This document shows, one piece after another, positions 19,701-34,700 of a DNA stretch of 64,000 nucleotides (the stretch's first letter is position 1; each line of letters begins with the position of its first letter). A program made the position numbers and the translations under genes. The DNA lies in the NCBI GenBank assembly GCA_016291665.1, contig JAEEYE010000002.1:62001-126000 (forward strand), written 5' to 3'. The DNA comes from Oxalobacter sp. Lineage in GTDB: Bacteria > Pseudomonadota > Gammaproteobacteria > Burkholderiales > Burkholderiaceae_D. The notes under the pieces are model-generated. The model worked only from the letters and a program-made list of their open reading frames with translations. It was not told the origin of the DNA and made no database searches.

Positions 19701-22700
19701 TCGTGGTGCCTTTTGCTGTCATCAGGTCAGCACCACTCGACAGTCTGACGTTGTCTGCCGTGATAGAACTCGTAACAGCCAGAGTGCCGGTTTCATCCAG
19801 GTTCTCCACGTCAACATCACCACTGACCGTTGGATTGACTGCTAAAGTAAACGCATCACCGCCATGGGTTTTGACCAAGACATCACCATCGATGGCCTGG
19901 CCATTGATGCCATTGGCTGTATAGCTGGCGAAGCGGTTTGCCGTATTCTGGAGATCAACACCTGCGCCCGTATTGGTTATGACAGACTGGGCATCGATGG
20001 CGCCTGCCTGCGTTTCAAGGACCTGGGAACCGGCTGTGGCAGTCAGGGTGTCCGCTGCCTTGAGCACCGCATTGATCGTGATGTCATTGCCTGCTTCAGC
20101 GGTTATGCCACCCGTTTCGGCCGTTGCATTGGCATTAAACGTGATATTGCCTGCCTTCGCCTGGGCATCCACATGGGTACCCGCGTTGATGGCACTGCCC
20201 GATACGATATCGCCGCTATCAGCAATCAGGGTGGTTTCTGCTGCCGACGTAATGGCCTTACCAGCAGCTGTGCTGATGTCCCCTCCACTTTGCAGCAGGA
20301 CATGGCCGTCTGCACCGTCAGCCGCTTTGGCCGTCAGATCAGACGTTAAGGCCAACGTGCCTGCATCCAGGTTCGTGACTTCCACATTGCCTTTGGCAGC
20401 CGAGTTGATGGCGACATTCAAGGTATCCCCACCTGCCGCACTGGCCAGGCGCATTGCCCTTAGCTGAACCTTCGGCGCATCACCATGGGTTTTGACCAGG
20501 ACATTGCCGCCAATGTCTGCACCGTCAAGTCCGCTGGCCGTGAAGGCAGAGAAGCGGTTGCCTTCACTTTGCAGGTCAACTGAACCACCTGTTGCCGTCG
20601 TGACCGCCTTGGCCATGATCGCGCCCTGATCCGTTTCCATCACACGGGCGCCTGCTGTGGCCCGCAAGTCTTGGCCCGCCTTGAGCAACGCATTCATGGT
20701 GATGTCATTGCCTGCTTCAGCCGTAATGGCTTCTCCAGCCGTCACCTCCCCATTGAAGGTCAGGTTACCAGACCCACCCGCTATAGCATCCACATTCTCT
20801 GTAGCGCGCAACGCGCCGTTGGCTGTGACATGCCCGTTACCGCTTGCCAGGCGGATATCGCCCGCCAAGGCTTCGATATCCGATACCGTCACGTTCCCCG
20901 ACTGGGTAGAGACCGCCACCGTGGAACCCCTTACGGCTTCTTGAAGCTGGATATCCCCTTGGGTATTGGCATTGGCCAGCACACTGCCACCGGCAACCAC
21001 CGTACCGCCGGCTGTAATATCACCGGTATCGGTCGTCAGGTTGACGTCGCCTGCAACCGTGATATCACGGCCAAAGGAAATATGGCCTTGGTCTATGGTT
21101 GTGGCATTCAGGTCTTTTGCGGCATGGATCTTGTCCGTTATAACAATGTCACCCCGGGTCGCTTCAAGGGAAACACTGCCTTGCCTGGAATCAATATCAC
21201 CATGGTCATAGATGATGATATTGCTGCTGCCAGCACCTTCTGTATAGGCTTTGGATACCGCTGAAACACTGATGTCGCCTGTGCCTGACGTTGTCCCCCC
21301 ATTAATCAGAACCTTACCCAGTCCTGTCTTCAACGTGACATCCTTGGCAGCATAGACCGTATCATCCGAATCATCACCGGTAAAGCCAATGCTGATTTCA
21401 CCTTTTTCTGCCGCGACGCCCTTCGCCGCGGCTTCAACCAGGATGTTGCCATCCGTAGAATGGACTTTCTTGCCAATGGTGATGTTGCCATCTTCCGTCA
21501 TCAGGTTGATGTCACCCGTCACGGAAACATCCGTATTAAAGGAGATGTCCCCTTTTTCAACCGTGACCGCCTTAAGCCCAGTGACGGCATGAACCTTGTC
21601 CGTCACGACAATGTCACCCTTCGTGGCTTTAAGGGAAACGCCCCCTTGCTCAGCATCCACCTGGCCATTCAGGCCAATGACGATGTTGCTGCCAGCTTCC
21701 CCAGACTGGTAAGTCTCAGAGGCCGCCGCAATGCTGATATCGCCCGCCTTGGATGCCGTACCACCCTTGACCAAGACCTTGCCCAAAGCCGTATCCAGGG
21801 TAATATCCTTCCCGGCGGCGACTGTATCGACAACTACCGCATCGGCCACATCCGCACGGCCTTGACCTGTATAGCCGACTTCAATGTTGCCTGCCTTAGC
21901 GACGGTTGCCTTGATGTTGCCTTCGGTAGACTCAATCTGCTTGCCGATGGTGATGTTGCCAGTGTCCGTTGCCAGTTCAATATCATCGGAAACGGTCACG
22001 GTTGTACCAAACGAAATGTTCCCCTGACCGACCGTCACCGCCTTAAGCCCTGTCACTGCCTTGACCTTGTCCGTCACGACAATGTCACCCTTCGTGGCTT
22101 TAAGGGAAACGCCCCCTTGCTCAGCATCCACCTGGCCATTCAGGCCAATGACGATGTTGCTGCCGGTTTCGCCAGCTTGGTAAGTCTCAGAGGCCGCCGC
22201 AACATGGATGTCCCCTGCCTTGGATGCCGTACCGCCCTTGACCAAGACCTTACCCAAAGCCGTATCCAGGGTAATATCCTTCCCAGCGGTGACTGTATCG
22301 ACAACTACCGCGTCGGCCACATCCGCACGGCCTTGACCTGTGTAGCCGACTTCAATGTTGCCTGCCTTGGCGACGGTTGCCTTGATGTTGCCTTCGGTGG
22401 ACTCAATCCGCTTGCCGATGGTGATGTTGCCTTCATCTGTTGCCAGTTCAATAGCATCGGACACGGTCACGGTCGTACCAAACGAGATGTCGCCTTTTTC
22501 GACCGTCACTGCCTTAAGCCCTGTCACGGCCTTGACCTTATCCGTCACGACAATGTCGCCCTTCGTGGCTGCAAGGGAAACGGCACCTTTTTCCGCATCA
22601 ATCTCACCGTTTACACCGATGACGATACTGCTTTCTCCCGCCTGGTAGTCTGCCGACGCGCCCGCAACATGGATGTCCCCAGCCTTGGAATCCGTACCGC

Positions 22701-25700
22701 CCTTGACCAGGACCTTGCCCAGCGCCGTTTCAAGGGTGATGTTCTTCTCCGCGGTGACCGTATCGACAACCGCCGCATCGGCAACGTCTGCACGGCCTTG
22801 ACCCGTGTAGCCAACTTCAATGTTGCCTTTCTTGTTGACACTGGCTGTGATGTTACCTGCCTTGGACTCAATCCGCTTGCCGATGGTGATGTCACCTTCG
22901 TCCGTCGCCAGTTCAATATCATCGGATACGCTCACTTCCGTACCAAACGAGATACCACCTTTTTCGACCGTAACCGCCTTAAGCCCAGTGACTGCCTTGA
23001 CCTTATCCGTCACGACAATGTCGCCATTCTTGGCCTGAAGGGAAACTCCCCCTTGTTCAGCATCAATCTCACCATTGACACCGATGACGATGCTGCTTTC
23101 ACCCACCTGGTAATTATCTGACGCGGCGGCAACATGGATGTCCCCAGCCTTGGAGTCCGTACCACCCTTGACCAGGATCTTGCCCAGCGCCGTTTCAAGG
23201 GTGATGTTCTTCTCTGCGGTGACCGTATCGACAACCGCCGCATCGGCCACATCCGCATTGCCTTTACCTGTGTAACCGACTTCGATGTTGCCTTTCTCAT
23301 TGACAATGGCCTTGATGCTGCCTTCGGTGGACTGAATCTGATGGCCGACCGTAATACCACCCACATCTGTCATCAGGTTGATGTCGCCATCAACCATCAC
23401 ATCCGTTCCAAGGGAAATCTCACCCCGCCCGATGGTTGTGACATTCAGGCTCTTCTTGGCATGAACCTGATCCGTCACAACAATGTCACCATTTTCTGCT
23501 TCAAGGGTCACACTGCCTTCTTTAGCCGCAATGTCACCCGTCACACCAATGATGATGTTGGTGTTCTCACCCCCTTCTGTATAGGTTGCAGATGCCGCAG
23601 CGATATGGATATCCCCTGTCTGGGATGCCGTACCCCCATCGATCAAGACCTTGCCCAGGTCGGTATCCAATCTGACATCTTTGGCCGCAGAGACGGTATC
23701 AATGATGCCCACCGCATTGGCAGGGCCATTGCCGGTATAACCGATGACGATGTTACCTTCGCCGGTAGCCGCCTTGATGCTGCCTTCGGTCGACACCACC
23801 TGATGGCCGACATGGATATCCCCTTTATCGGCCGACAAGTCGATATCATTAACCGCCTCAAGGTCCGTATCGAAGAAGACAGAGCCTTCATCAACCGTTT
23901 TGACAATCAAATCATGACCTGCCAAGACCGCATCGGTGACATGGATATCCCCTTTCGTTGCGGTCAGCTTCACATCATTTCCGGATTGGATGCGGCTGTT
24001 GGCATCAATGATGATGTTCTGTTGGCCTTTTTCCGCATCGTAATTTTCAGACACGGCTGACATGGCCACATCGGCTGTCTTGGCATGGATGACACCGTAT
24101 ACCGTCACAGAACCGGCTTCTTTCACGGCCAGGTCAATATTGTTTTCAGCGATAACCGCATCGCGCATATCGCCTTGCTGACCTTCCTCACCGATGACAA
24201 TCTGGCCACGCTTGGCTTGGATGGCAACATTTTGGCCTGCTGTCACATTGTCGCCAACAGTAATGATGCCGTCATCAACCACCATCTGGACATTACCAGC
24301 CTCTGAAACGACATCCTCATCAATGGTGATATTGCCCTGCCCATTCTTGACCGACAGTTCAACATCCTGGTTGGCCGTCACATTGCCAGCAAACGTAATA
24401 TTCCCTTCACCCTCAACGCCTGCATAGACGAAGCCTCGGTGCGCGTGGACATCATGTCCCTCGACACCATCACCAAGGACTTTGATGTTTCCTGCACCAG
24501 TGATGCCGGCAAATACGGTCGACCGCGCATCGACATCACCTGCAAACGTGATATCCCCTGTACCCAGGATAAGGGCAACGACATCACCGTATTCATCGCC
24601 ATCCGACATACCTGCCTGAACCGAACCTGAAACGGTAATATCACCGTGGGCATTCAAATCAGCCTGACCGATCCCAAACTGGATGTCTTCGCCTGCTTCT
24701 ATCGATCCATCAACGAAGATCTGATGTTTGATATTGGCATCGTTATTGTTAAAGACTGTTGCCGACACAGTCTCGCCAGCATGGATATCACCACTGGTCA
24801 GGATAGAGCCATTGATGGTTTTCAATAAGATCGAACCCGCTGTCGATTCCAGTTTACCGTTGATATACAGGCTGCCCGACTGGCTGCTGCCCATGGAGAT
24901 GTCGTTGTTAGCAATAACCCGCGCATCACCTGAATCACCAGATCCGCCAAGGCGGCCAGCAATCGTGATATCCCCGTTGACCGTCTGCAGGTTGATGCCC
25001 GTAGCAGATGAGAGCGTGCTACCGGACCTGAAGGTGATATTCCCTTCATCATCACTTAAGCTATCCTGATCAAACGTCTTAAAGGAGATGTTTCCTTTGG
25101 TGGACTCAACCCGGCTGTTAACCCATATATTGCCTTCGACAGCCTCCACACCAATCTGTCCAGCTGCTGTACGTTCCCCTAGGAAAGTGATGTCACCTGA
25201 TGCGGTTTTCGCCTTGATACTGTTGACCGCTTCGACATCGCCAGTGAAAGCGATGTCCCCATCACCGTCAACCGATGCAAGGACACTACGGCTGGCCCTG
25301 ACATTACCGCCGATTGTGATGTCCCCATCGTGGACAACCTGCGCATTGAGGTCATCGCGTACGGCGACATCACCATTTAAGGCAATACTTACCGGACCTG
25401 CCGACGCATCGGCAATGGCATTGACGGCCAAAGCCTTAAGATCATCATTGACTGCAATATTGCCACTTCCCGTAAAGAGGTTGATTAAACCATTGTTGGA
25501 TACCGTCTTATGCCCGGCCTCCCGACCCATGGTGATATTGCCATGGACCGACTTGATGGCAATGTCGGACATGACGGTCATGCCACTGGTATCTGTTGTC
25601 ACGTTTCCATCGGCATTCAGGTAAAGATGGCCTTCCCTGCCACGGCGTTCAGATCCATTGACCGTTAGATCAAATGCCGAAAGCGCATGCGTCAGGGTCA

Positions 25701-28700
25701 GATTGCCGCCTTCAGCCACATTGGCTAATTCAACGTCACCATTGACTTCCGCTTCAATGGTTGCAGACAGTTCCTTCACATCGGATTTCACCAGGATATC
25801 GCCATCTTGGGTTCCAAATGCCCAGAACGTGTTGAACGCATTGTTTTCGTTCTGGAGGTCAACCGTACCGCCACTGAAGGTTCTGACTTCCTCTGCCTTG
25901 ATGACACCCTCTGGCAATTCAACAATCTGTCCTTTTTCTGCTTCTGCGATGACATTACCATCGACCTGAAGCTGCGTTGCAATACCGACAGACCCGCTCT
26001 TTGAAACCAGACGGACTTCGTTTGCGTCCTGATTGCTTTCAGCAATAACAGGATTGGACAATATCAGGTCTGCATCCGTCCGCAGGAAGATATCCCCGCC
26101 CGTTGGGCGGCCCTGCCAGTCCGTGTTGACCGTATGAAGCGAAGCCAGGTCAAGGCTTCCCCCTTCAGCCAGGTTGGTAATGGCGACATTACCATGAACC
26201 TGGGGTTCAATCCTGACCCTAAGGTCTTTACCATCCTGTAATCCGGATGCCTTAAGCAGGACATCGCCTGTCAATGGATCCAACGCCTGTGTATTGAAGA
26301 CAGAGAATGTCCCAATTTCGTTACCGACACTCTGCAGGTCAATCCCTTGGGCACTGGTAATGTTCACCGTCTCTGCCCGGATGACCCCATCGTCGCTCGT
26401 TTCCCTGATGGCAAACGCCTTGTCTTCGCCTGCCGGCCATACGCTCAGATCAAGTGTATGGCCATCGGCGACCTGGACTGGCGCACCGATATTGACTGCT
26501 TCTGCCGCTGAAACAAAAACATCACCCGAACGGGTCTTGACACCCCCTCTGAGGAATGAGACATCGCCATGCGTTGACCACAGGTTCATATCAGATGCCG
26601 TCACAAGGGGAGTACTGCCCGCAATGGTCACATCACCATAACCAATCAATGTCACCTTGCCAGCCGCTGAATCCGAACGGTTGACGGTAGCCCCCGAGAC
26701 CAGCAGCACGCCGCCCTCACCCGCAGGAGCAGGCGCATCTTTCCAATACATATTCTCGATGTCAACATCACCATTGACCGGTGATTCGAAAGCGATGCTT
26801 AATTCTGGGCTGTACGCTAAGACAGATACATTACCGTTGATGCTGTTCGGCTCTGAAGCACCTTTCGGGGTGACACCACTTGCCGTATAGCTGACAATGG
26901 CTTCATCCCCCTTGCGTCCAGAGAGCGTGTTTTCAGTGTTCTGTAAGTCCACTTCCCCAGCAGAGATGGTCTTTAACGCAGCCGCCGTGATGGCACCGCC
27001 TCCTGTCTGGGAAATCCCCCCGTTCGTCGAAATCAACGTCAGGGTACTGCCATCTTGGGCAAAGCCACCGCTTACCTGGCCGGCTGTCACCGCCCCATCC
27101 AAGGTCAGGTCACCCAAAGCAGACAGCGTGACATTGGCAATCTCCCCATGACCACCTGCCGTCAAGGTGCCCTCTTGGATCAGTTTGCCTTCGCTGGATG
27201 CCGTAAACCCTTCCTGGGTCGTAATGTCACCCAAACGCATCGTATCGGTTGTCGCATCCTCGTTGTAGACCCCATGGATATGGGCCGATTTGGCTTCCAA
27301 TTCAATGGCGCCATCCCTCATCAGGATGCGTAATGCCTTATCTTCAGAGCCAATGACCCCGGTGACAGGATCAACAGCCAAATCAAGGCCGTTACCCGCA
27401 TTGATATAGCCCAAGTCGTCATAGGCATCTGCCATCAGGATGCCCGCTTCGGAATACAGAGACACCTGATCCGGGGAGTAAACCGATGCCAGCATAAGTT
27501 CAGACTGGGTATCCTGGTTCCTGATGAAGATGCTGTCATTCGCCCGGGCTGTCAGATGACCGCTTAAGAAGACAGCAAAAGGATCCTCCTTAGTCCCAAT
27601 GGCCCCGTTTCCGCCTTCAACAATCAGGTTGTGTGCCATGATGTTGGCATGCTGATCATCACCAAGCGCATTGTAGACACCGGCCTTACCTAAAATCCTG
27701 ACATCCCCCCGTGGATTCGATAAATCGACATTATCGATGCTGACCTGGTGGATATTTAAGGCGGAATAGTCATTGACGCCATCCTTCCTTCGGGCAGCCA
27801 AATACACATCCCCATCGTGGGTGTCATCCGCCGCAGACCGTACCGTCACCTTACCCGCCGCATAAATGCCGAGCGCTGACTTGCCACCAATGACAAAGCC
27901 CTCAATTTCTGGATTGCCATCCCGGTAGAAAGCGATGACCGGATTGCCATCCCCATCACGGACGACCTTGCCATCGGCATCTGTCTGATAGACAGGGACA
28001 CGGCTCATCCGCCTGTTGCCATCGGCATCTTTTGCATAGATGACATCAACATCAGCCGCATCAGCATTCGCGAGCTGTTTTAAGTAATCAACATACGTCT
28101 TGCCGGTCTCCTTATCGGTATATCCCGGCATCAGCTGGTCAACCATAATGGTTTCAGAGACCGACTTATCAATCCCAACGCCCTTACCTTTCAAGATGAT
28201 GTCCTGACCCGAGACATTGGCATTTTTCTTTTCCTGGTCAGTCGAGCCGGTGGTCTTGTTGATAATGCTGTTGCGTACCGCATAGAGCATCTGCTCCTTC
28301 GTCCAGGCATAGGTTGGGTGGTCGCGTTTATCGACCAATGCCAAATAGTCGCTGTCTTGGGCCAGATAATCAGCCAAGGTACTGTAAGCGCCGAACTTCG
28401 CATCCAACGTGTCATAGTTGCCCTTATGCTCCAGATAGCCCTTGGCATCTGCGAGATCCGAATATTCATGGAATTTTTCGGCATAGGCTTTGTACGCATC
28501 AGAATCCACATCTTCTGGCGCGGTTGGATTGGCTTCGAAATAGGCAGCCAGTTCCGTATACCTGGCTTCAGAATAGTTCTTGACCTTGTCCGATTCGTAG
28601 ACGGCCTTCTGTTGCTGGTAGCCGTCATACGTCTGCTGCATCGCTTCTTCGTAATCGGTAACCGCTTTGGCCAACTGACGGGTATAGGCGTTTTCCCCTT

Positions 28701-31700
28701 CCCCTTCAATCAAGCCCAGATCAATCCAACGCTGGATCCTCGCATCAATATCAATGTTATTGTCCGTCCCACTGTAAGGCAGTGCATCAATGAACGTCCC
28801 TTCCGTAGCCTCAAGGCTGACATGACCTGCCGTAGTGATTTTGCCGATACGCATGTCACCGGTTCCCTGGACCAGGTTGATGTCATCCTGCGCCTTGATG
28901 TTGATGCTGGCCGAAAGCGGATCCTTGCCATTGGCTGTCTGACCGACCTGGATCTTCAGCGGCTCACTATCAACCGCATCAATCGGCCCGCCGACACCAC
29001 CGCCTGCTTCAAGAGCGATATGCTGTCCCTTGACACCATAAGCATCTGCGCTTGGATCCTGCGTGATGTCACCTGTTGCCGCCAAGACAATATTCTTATC
29101 ACCATATGTATCGGCCTTTAAGGCATCGCCGACACCCGCTGCGAGGTTCTTGATCTGCACACTACCGTCAACATCTGCCGTCACCGCTCCCTCACGGCTG
29201 ACGGCAGCGAGTTTCACCGCCTGCTTTTCATCCAACGCGTGGATGGCAATGCCGGTAATGGCGCCTTTTGCCGATAAGTCGGCATGGTTGCCAAAAATGC
29301 CGGTTCCCGCCTGCTGGGTAATGGCACCATCCGATACGGTGGTCTTAAACGTTGCGCCAGCAGAATTGTTCCGGACCTGATTGCTGAAGGCGACGTCCTT
29401 GATACTGGAGATGGTAATCGAGCCGTCTTTCTTACCCAAAAAGCCGATTTCGATCGGTTTGTCGGCAATCAGGCTGTTCGCATAGATCTGGGCAGTCCCA
29501 GTCGTCTTCGTCCAACGGCTGTAGTAATGTTTGTTCAGGAAATGCCATTCCGTCCAGCTCTCGACCTTGGAGCGGGACTGGTCCATGACCAGGTTGTCTG
29601 CTGTCAGGATATAGGCGGCATCACCCGACTTGCCCATCGACAGGTACGCCCCTTCAGGCAAAGGCGCACCTTTATACGTCTGGGAATCCTTAATGTTACT
29701 GGAATCCTTTTCTTCATTGCTGATGGTCGTCTCATCCGTTGTGATAATCGACAAGAACTTCGTCTTATCCGTCTGATAAGTCGTCTGGGTTGTCGTCTGG
29801 GTCCCATCCGTCCAGTTGTAGCGGATATTGGCCTGTGGTTTGTATTCATTGGAAGCCCCACTGACCGAAATATATTTAGCCTTATCCGCGTCACTAGCCG
29901 CCATCCAGGCTTCATAATTATCCAAGTTCAGGGACGTGGTCTGGTTGCGCGTATACGTCGTACGGAGATTTTTCTGGGTATCGGTAATCTCAATAACCCC
30001 ATCAATATTATTGTTCTGGACCTTGCCCATCTGCAATGCGGCTTTGGACTGGTTCTTGATGGTGATATCAGCCCCACCGTCCATCGCATAGATCCTGCCT
30101 TTACCGGTAGAGAGGATGCGCCCGGTCAAATAAACCTTACCCCCTGAGGTATCGATGTCTTCAACAACCAGCCCCTTGGTGGACGGATCATAGTAAACCT
30201 GGACAACATACCCGTAGATGCCATCGGAGCCCTTCTGAAAGCCGCCTTGGTTGACCTTATACATCTGACGGCCGTTGACAATGGTTCCGCCCGTGCCCAT
30301 CTTGCTGTTTCTAATTGCCGCAGTAAGCTGGAATTCGTTAATCTCAGCAGAATAGTTGCCAAAACCACTTTGGATCAACCCATTGATGTTGATGGCAGAT
30401 GCAGCCAGATAAACGCTGCCACCGGCAATACGCCCTCCCGAATTGGCATTGTCAAGGATCGTGTTGACCGATACTGCATTGGCTTTCCTGGTTTCGTGCA
30501 GTTTAGACTCTGGCGATAAGTGGGTCAGTGTCTGATTCTTCTTAGACTGTTCAAGGTCAGCCAAAACCGCTTCCGGGGTATAGCCGATATTGACCATTCC
30601 GTTGGTAAAGCCCTGGGAAATGTCCTCCTTGGCTTTAAGCACAATCTCTTTGCCATTGATGTTGATCGGATTGTCTGCCGTCCCCGAATCAATGATGATG
30701 CTGCCTGAAAGGTTTTCAATTTCGACCTTGCTCTTGGAACCTTGGATCGATCCTGCCACCTCAACCGTTGGTAGCGCCGTATAAGTCCCTTTAAGGGTCT
30801 GCCCCTGCTTAGCCGGATCCTGATCAGGCGCTGTCACTGCGGTGGTCGCACCCCGGGTGTTCTCACTGACCACCTTGATGCCCCCATCCCCCTTGTTACC
30901 ACCGGTTGAAAATGGATTAAATTTCGCTTTGTAGTTACTGTTTTTATTCAGTTTATTGATTTCTGAGATACCTGACGCATCATCTAAGACCGTATCCCGA
31001 TAGATAATTCCCCCATCATCATTGCCCAATGTCATCTGGTTGAGTTTCAGGTAAGCATTCGACTGGTTATCCACGCCGATGCCTGGCTTGCCGTTGGCTT
31101 TAAGCTGGCCTTCACCATAGAAATTGTCTGAATTGACGTTGATGCTGCCACCACTGGCCACGAGTTCATCCGGCATCTCAACATAGACGACCTTGTAACC
31201 TGCGAGCACTGGGATTTTCTGCGTCTTCTTGGTCTTTTCGTCTGTCACCTCCTGCATCAGCCCCAGTTTTTCCATCTGGTCTTCCAGGACCTGCTTTTCC
31301 TGCAGGTAACCGTAATAAGCGGTCATCTGATCCTGGTCCAACGTCTTCCCATCATAAGCTTCCAGGAGTGTATTGAGCCGTTTCCACTGGGTCGCCAATG
31401 TATTGGCATAATCCATCGTCCCAGCCTTGATATGCTCGCCGATGTCTTTCATCGCTTCGTGGCCTTCATCCACAACGACGTCTGTCATCGTGCCATCGGG
31501 CTTGACGGTCGCCTTGAACCCTTTGCCCTCGGCATCCAGGACACTCACCTGATAGCTGCCTGCATCATTTTTGCCGTCAATCTTCATCCCATCTGGGACT
31601 GCAAGGCCTGCAATAGACACTTGGAAGCGGCTGTTTAAGCCTGCCTGGAGGAGCCCACCCGCATCGACCCGGGCAAAATTGTCGCTGGTGCTGGTATACC

Positions 31701-34700
31701 TGGAATCCCCTTCGGCCTGGGACAGGATCTTCTTATCGGATTCGGTACTGCTATATAAACAGGCAGAACGCGATTCGATATACCCGTCTTCCGTACCACT
31801 GTCTGCAACAATGTTGATGTCCTGGACTGCCTTACCAGCAGCTTTGCCTTCGACAATAACCTGGTTCTTACTCGTAATTACCGCTTGCGGGTTGGTGGAC
31901 CAACCTATCGGGGCGACAGAATCATTGTAGGTTTCCGATACCGTTTCATGCCTGAGTGAAGACCTTTCTCCATTGATGCCGGCGCCGGCATACAGGTTGA
32001 TGTCACGTTTACTGTCAATCGTCCCCTTGACCGTAATCCTATCGGTCCGGTTGGTCGTATTGAACGCCCTGGAATTCGGCGCCACACCAATGACACCCGC
32101 TGCATGGGCATCGGCATCGACCCGTTCAAACAGGTCTTCATGGGCACTTAGGGTAATACCGCCATCGTTATAGGTACCGGTGTTCTTTAAGAGTGAGCCT
32201 TCCTCGACATTGATCAGGTTGTTGTAGGTATGCGTGGTGTAGGCACGTGCCGTCCCGCCTTCGATAAACCCAGCCGTCAACCCCAGGACGGTATTGTTCA
32301 TGTGCGTGACAGTATCCGCTTCATAGGTCTGCTGGGCACTCGTTAAAATCTGGGCATTCTTACCGATGTTGACCTCGGCAGTCTTCTGCGCCGTATCATC
32401 AGCCGTCATCACGCCACCACCGGCAAACGCACCGACCACCCCATGGACACGGTTTGCATATTTGCCGCTCTGGTTGGTGTAGAGCTGGTTGCCGGCATGG
32501 ATAGCCACCGTACCGGATTCAATCTTCGCCCCTTCAGCCACATCCACCTTGGACTTGCCATTCATCGACGCGTCAGACTGGACCCAGGTGACATCAATGG
32601 CACCACCATGGCCGGAAAAAGTTTCCGATTCGAGTTCATCACGCTGCACGGCAGACACTTTGATTTCATTAGCCTTCCACTCGCCACCGATGGTCACCGC
32701 CGCATCGTTGTCAAACTTGCTGATGGCCTTGGACGCCACACCTAAGCCAACGGCGACACCCCCATTGCCACTGGCATAATTGTCGGCAAAGTCACTCCCC
32801 TGGGCGATGATATCCGCCGTCTTGACGAAGCCACCCCCTGCAGTGGCCTGAACCTTATCCTTGGATACCGCATGGGCTTGGGCCGCCCCGTTCGGGCTGA
32901 AATCCAAGACACGCAACGGTGCCAGCAGCCAGGCCTTGTTGGCATGGCTGATATCATTGGTCGCGGCAACCGTCAGTTCTGTCTGTGCATTGCCATCCTT
33001 ATCCTTCTTATAGGTCTGGCCACCTAACGTAACCTTGGAAGTGGTCTGGGTTTCGGTCAACCCTTTGTCTGGCGCGAAATCAATACCTGAAACACTGACA
33101 CTGGCAATCTTTCCGGAAACCATCGTCCGGTCTTTTTCACCGATCTGGGACTTGAACGAGAGCCTGTCGACATTGAAGGTATTGCCAGCGGCCACATCCA
33201 CGACAGCGGAAGACACCGCCTTGGCCGTCCCTCCGGAATAGAACCCGGTGATGATGGAGAACCCGTGGTTGTCGATGTCGTATTCAAGTGATGGTGCGTT
33301 CATCGCCGAGAAGTTGGCCTGTGCCGCATCAAGCGTCAGTTTATTGCCCTTAACTGCAACGCCTACCGTACTCTCATCGATGGCTTCTGCCTGGTTTGTC
33401 GCAGCACCAACGCCTGAGGCAGCAACGCCAACCGAATAGGCCTTGGCGGTATCCATTTTCTGGGCATCGGCCGTAAAGACTTTGTTGGCCTTGATGGTCT
33501 TGGCCTGGTCATATAGCAAGTCGATATTCAACGCACTTTTATCGGAAACATCGGAATCGATGAGATTGGCAGCTGCGGTACCAACCGATACAGAAGTCAC
33601 ATAGGACTGCTTATGGGTAACATCAGCTGCGGAGAGTGTCACCGTATCACCAACAATACCCGTATTCTTTAGGGCAATACCGGATGTCCCGTCCGACTTG
33701 ACCTCGGCATCAGACGGTGTGACCGCAAGGCCAAGCCCCACATTACCCACACCCGTCAACGCATAAAGACCGGGATTGCTGTCTTTGACCTCTTCCTCAG
33801 TCTTACCCGCGTTGATTGCGGCTTCATACCCATCAAGATGCTTTTTGTTGTCGCCCAACAAAGACTGCACCATGACGTCTTTGCCATGGACATCGGTATT
33901 GTCCAGTGCCACATCGGTCTTATGGTGTACATCGACACCGGATATGGTCGTCACAACCGATCCGGCACCAACACCCCCGCTACCGGACCTGGAATTGACG
34001 CGGTTCCTTTCTACGGATGAAACATTGACCGAGCCTGCTTTTTCATCGGCTTTCAAGGTAGACTTCGTAACAAGGGTATGAACCCCCGTCATATCAGTCG
34101 TCTCACCCGTTCCGATCGTGTATTCGGTGTGTTTCCTGAGTTTTGCTTTGCCTTCGCTATCCAGCCCGGCAAAGTAATCGGTCATATCCGTGTTGCTCTT
34201 ATTGGCCTCGTTGATCTTGCTTAAGACATCTTTATCCGTAATTTCTTTGTTGATATGCGTGTGCTGGATATTGACCCCTATATCAATTGACCCCACAGAA
34301 ACATTGGCCACCGTCTGGCGCAGATCACGTCTGGCTTCAGCATCGACTGACAGCGACTTACGCCCCTCTAAGGTACTGCCAGTGACTTTTGTGTAGACTT
34401 TGTCGTGGACGGTGTCATTGGTACTGTTGATCCCAAGAGCGCCAAAGAGGGCTCCAGAAATATTGGCCCCATAGTTTTCGGCATAGAGGTCTTCTTTGGC
34501 AGCAACCGTCACGGTATCTGCCGTCAAGGTAGACTTGTCAACAGACGCCCTGACTTCGGCATCAAAGTCATTGTTGGTGAACGTTCCAGAGCCGGCCGCC
34601 CCTTTACCCGCAATAGCCACTGCCGTGAAATAGGTACCGGTATCTACCGTATGGGTTGCACCAACGTCAATGGTCGTTGCCTTACCCACTGATGACGGCT

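Noticed and set aside
13871-24060. Long open frames on the plus strand (up to 553 codons) opposite the giant adhesin gene
   Set aside because: They follow from the codon bias of the Gly/Asp/Ile/Val-rich repeats on the other strand. They are repetitive mirror images, lack ribosome-binding sites and overlap each other in different frames.
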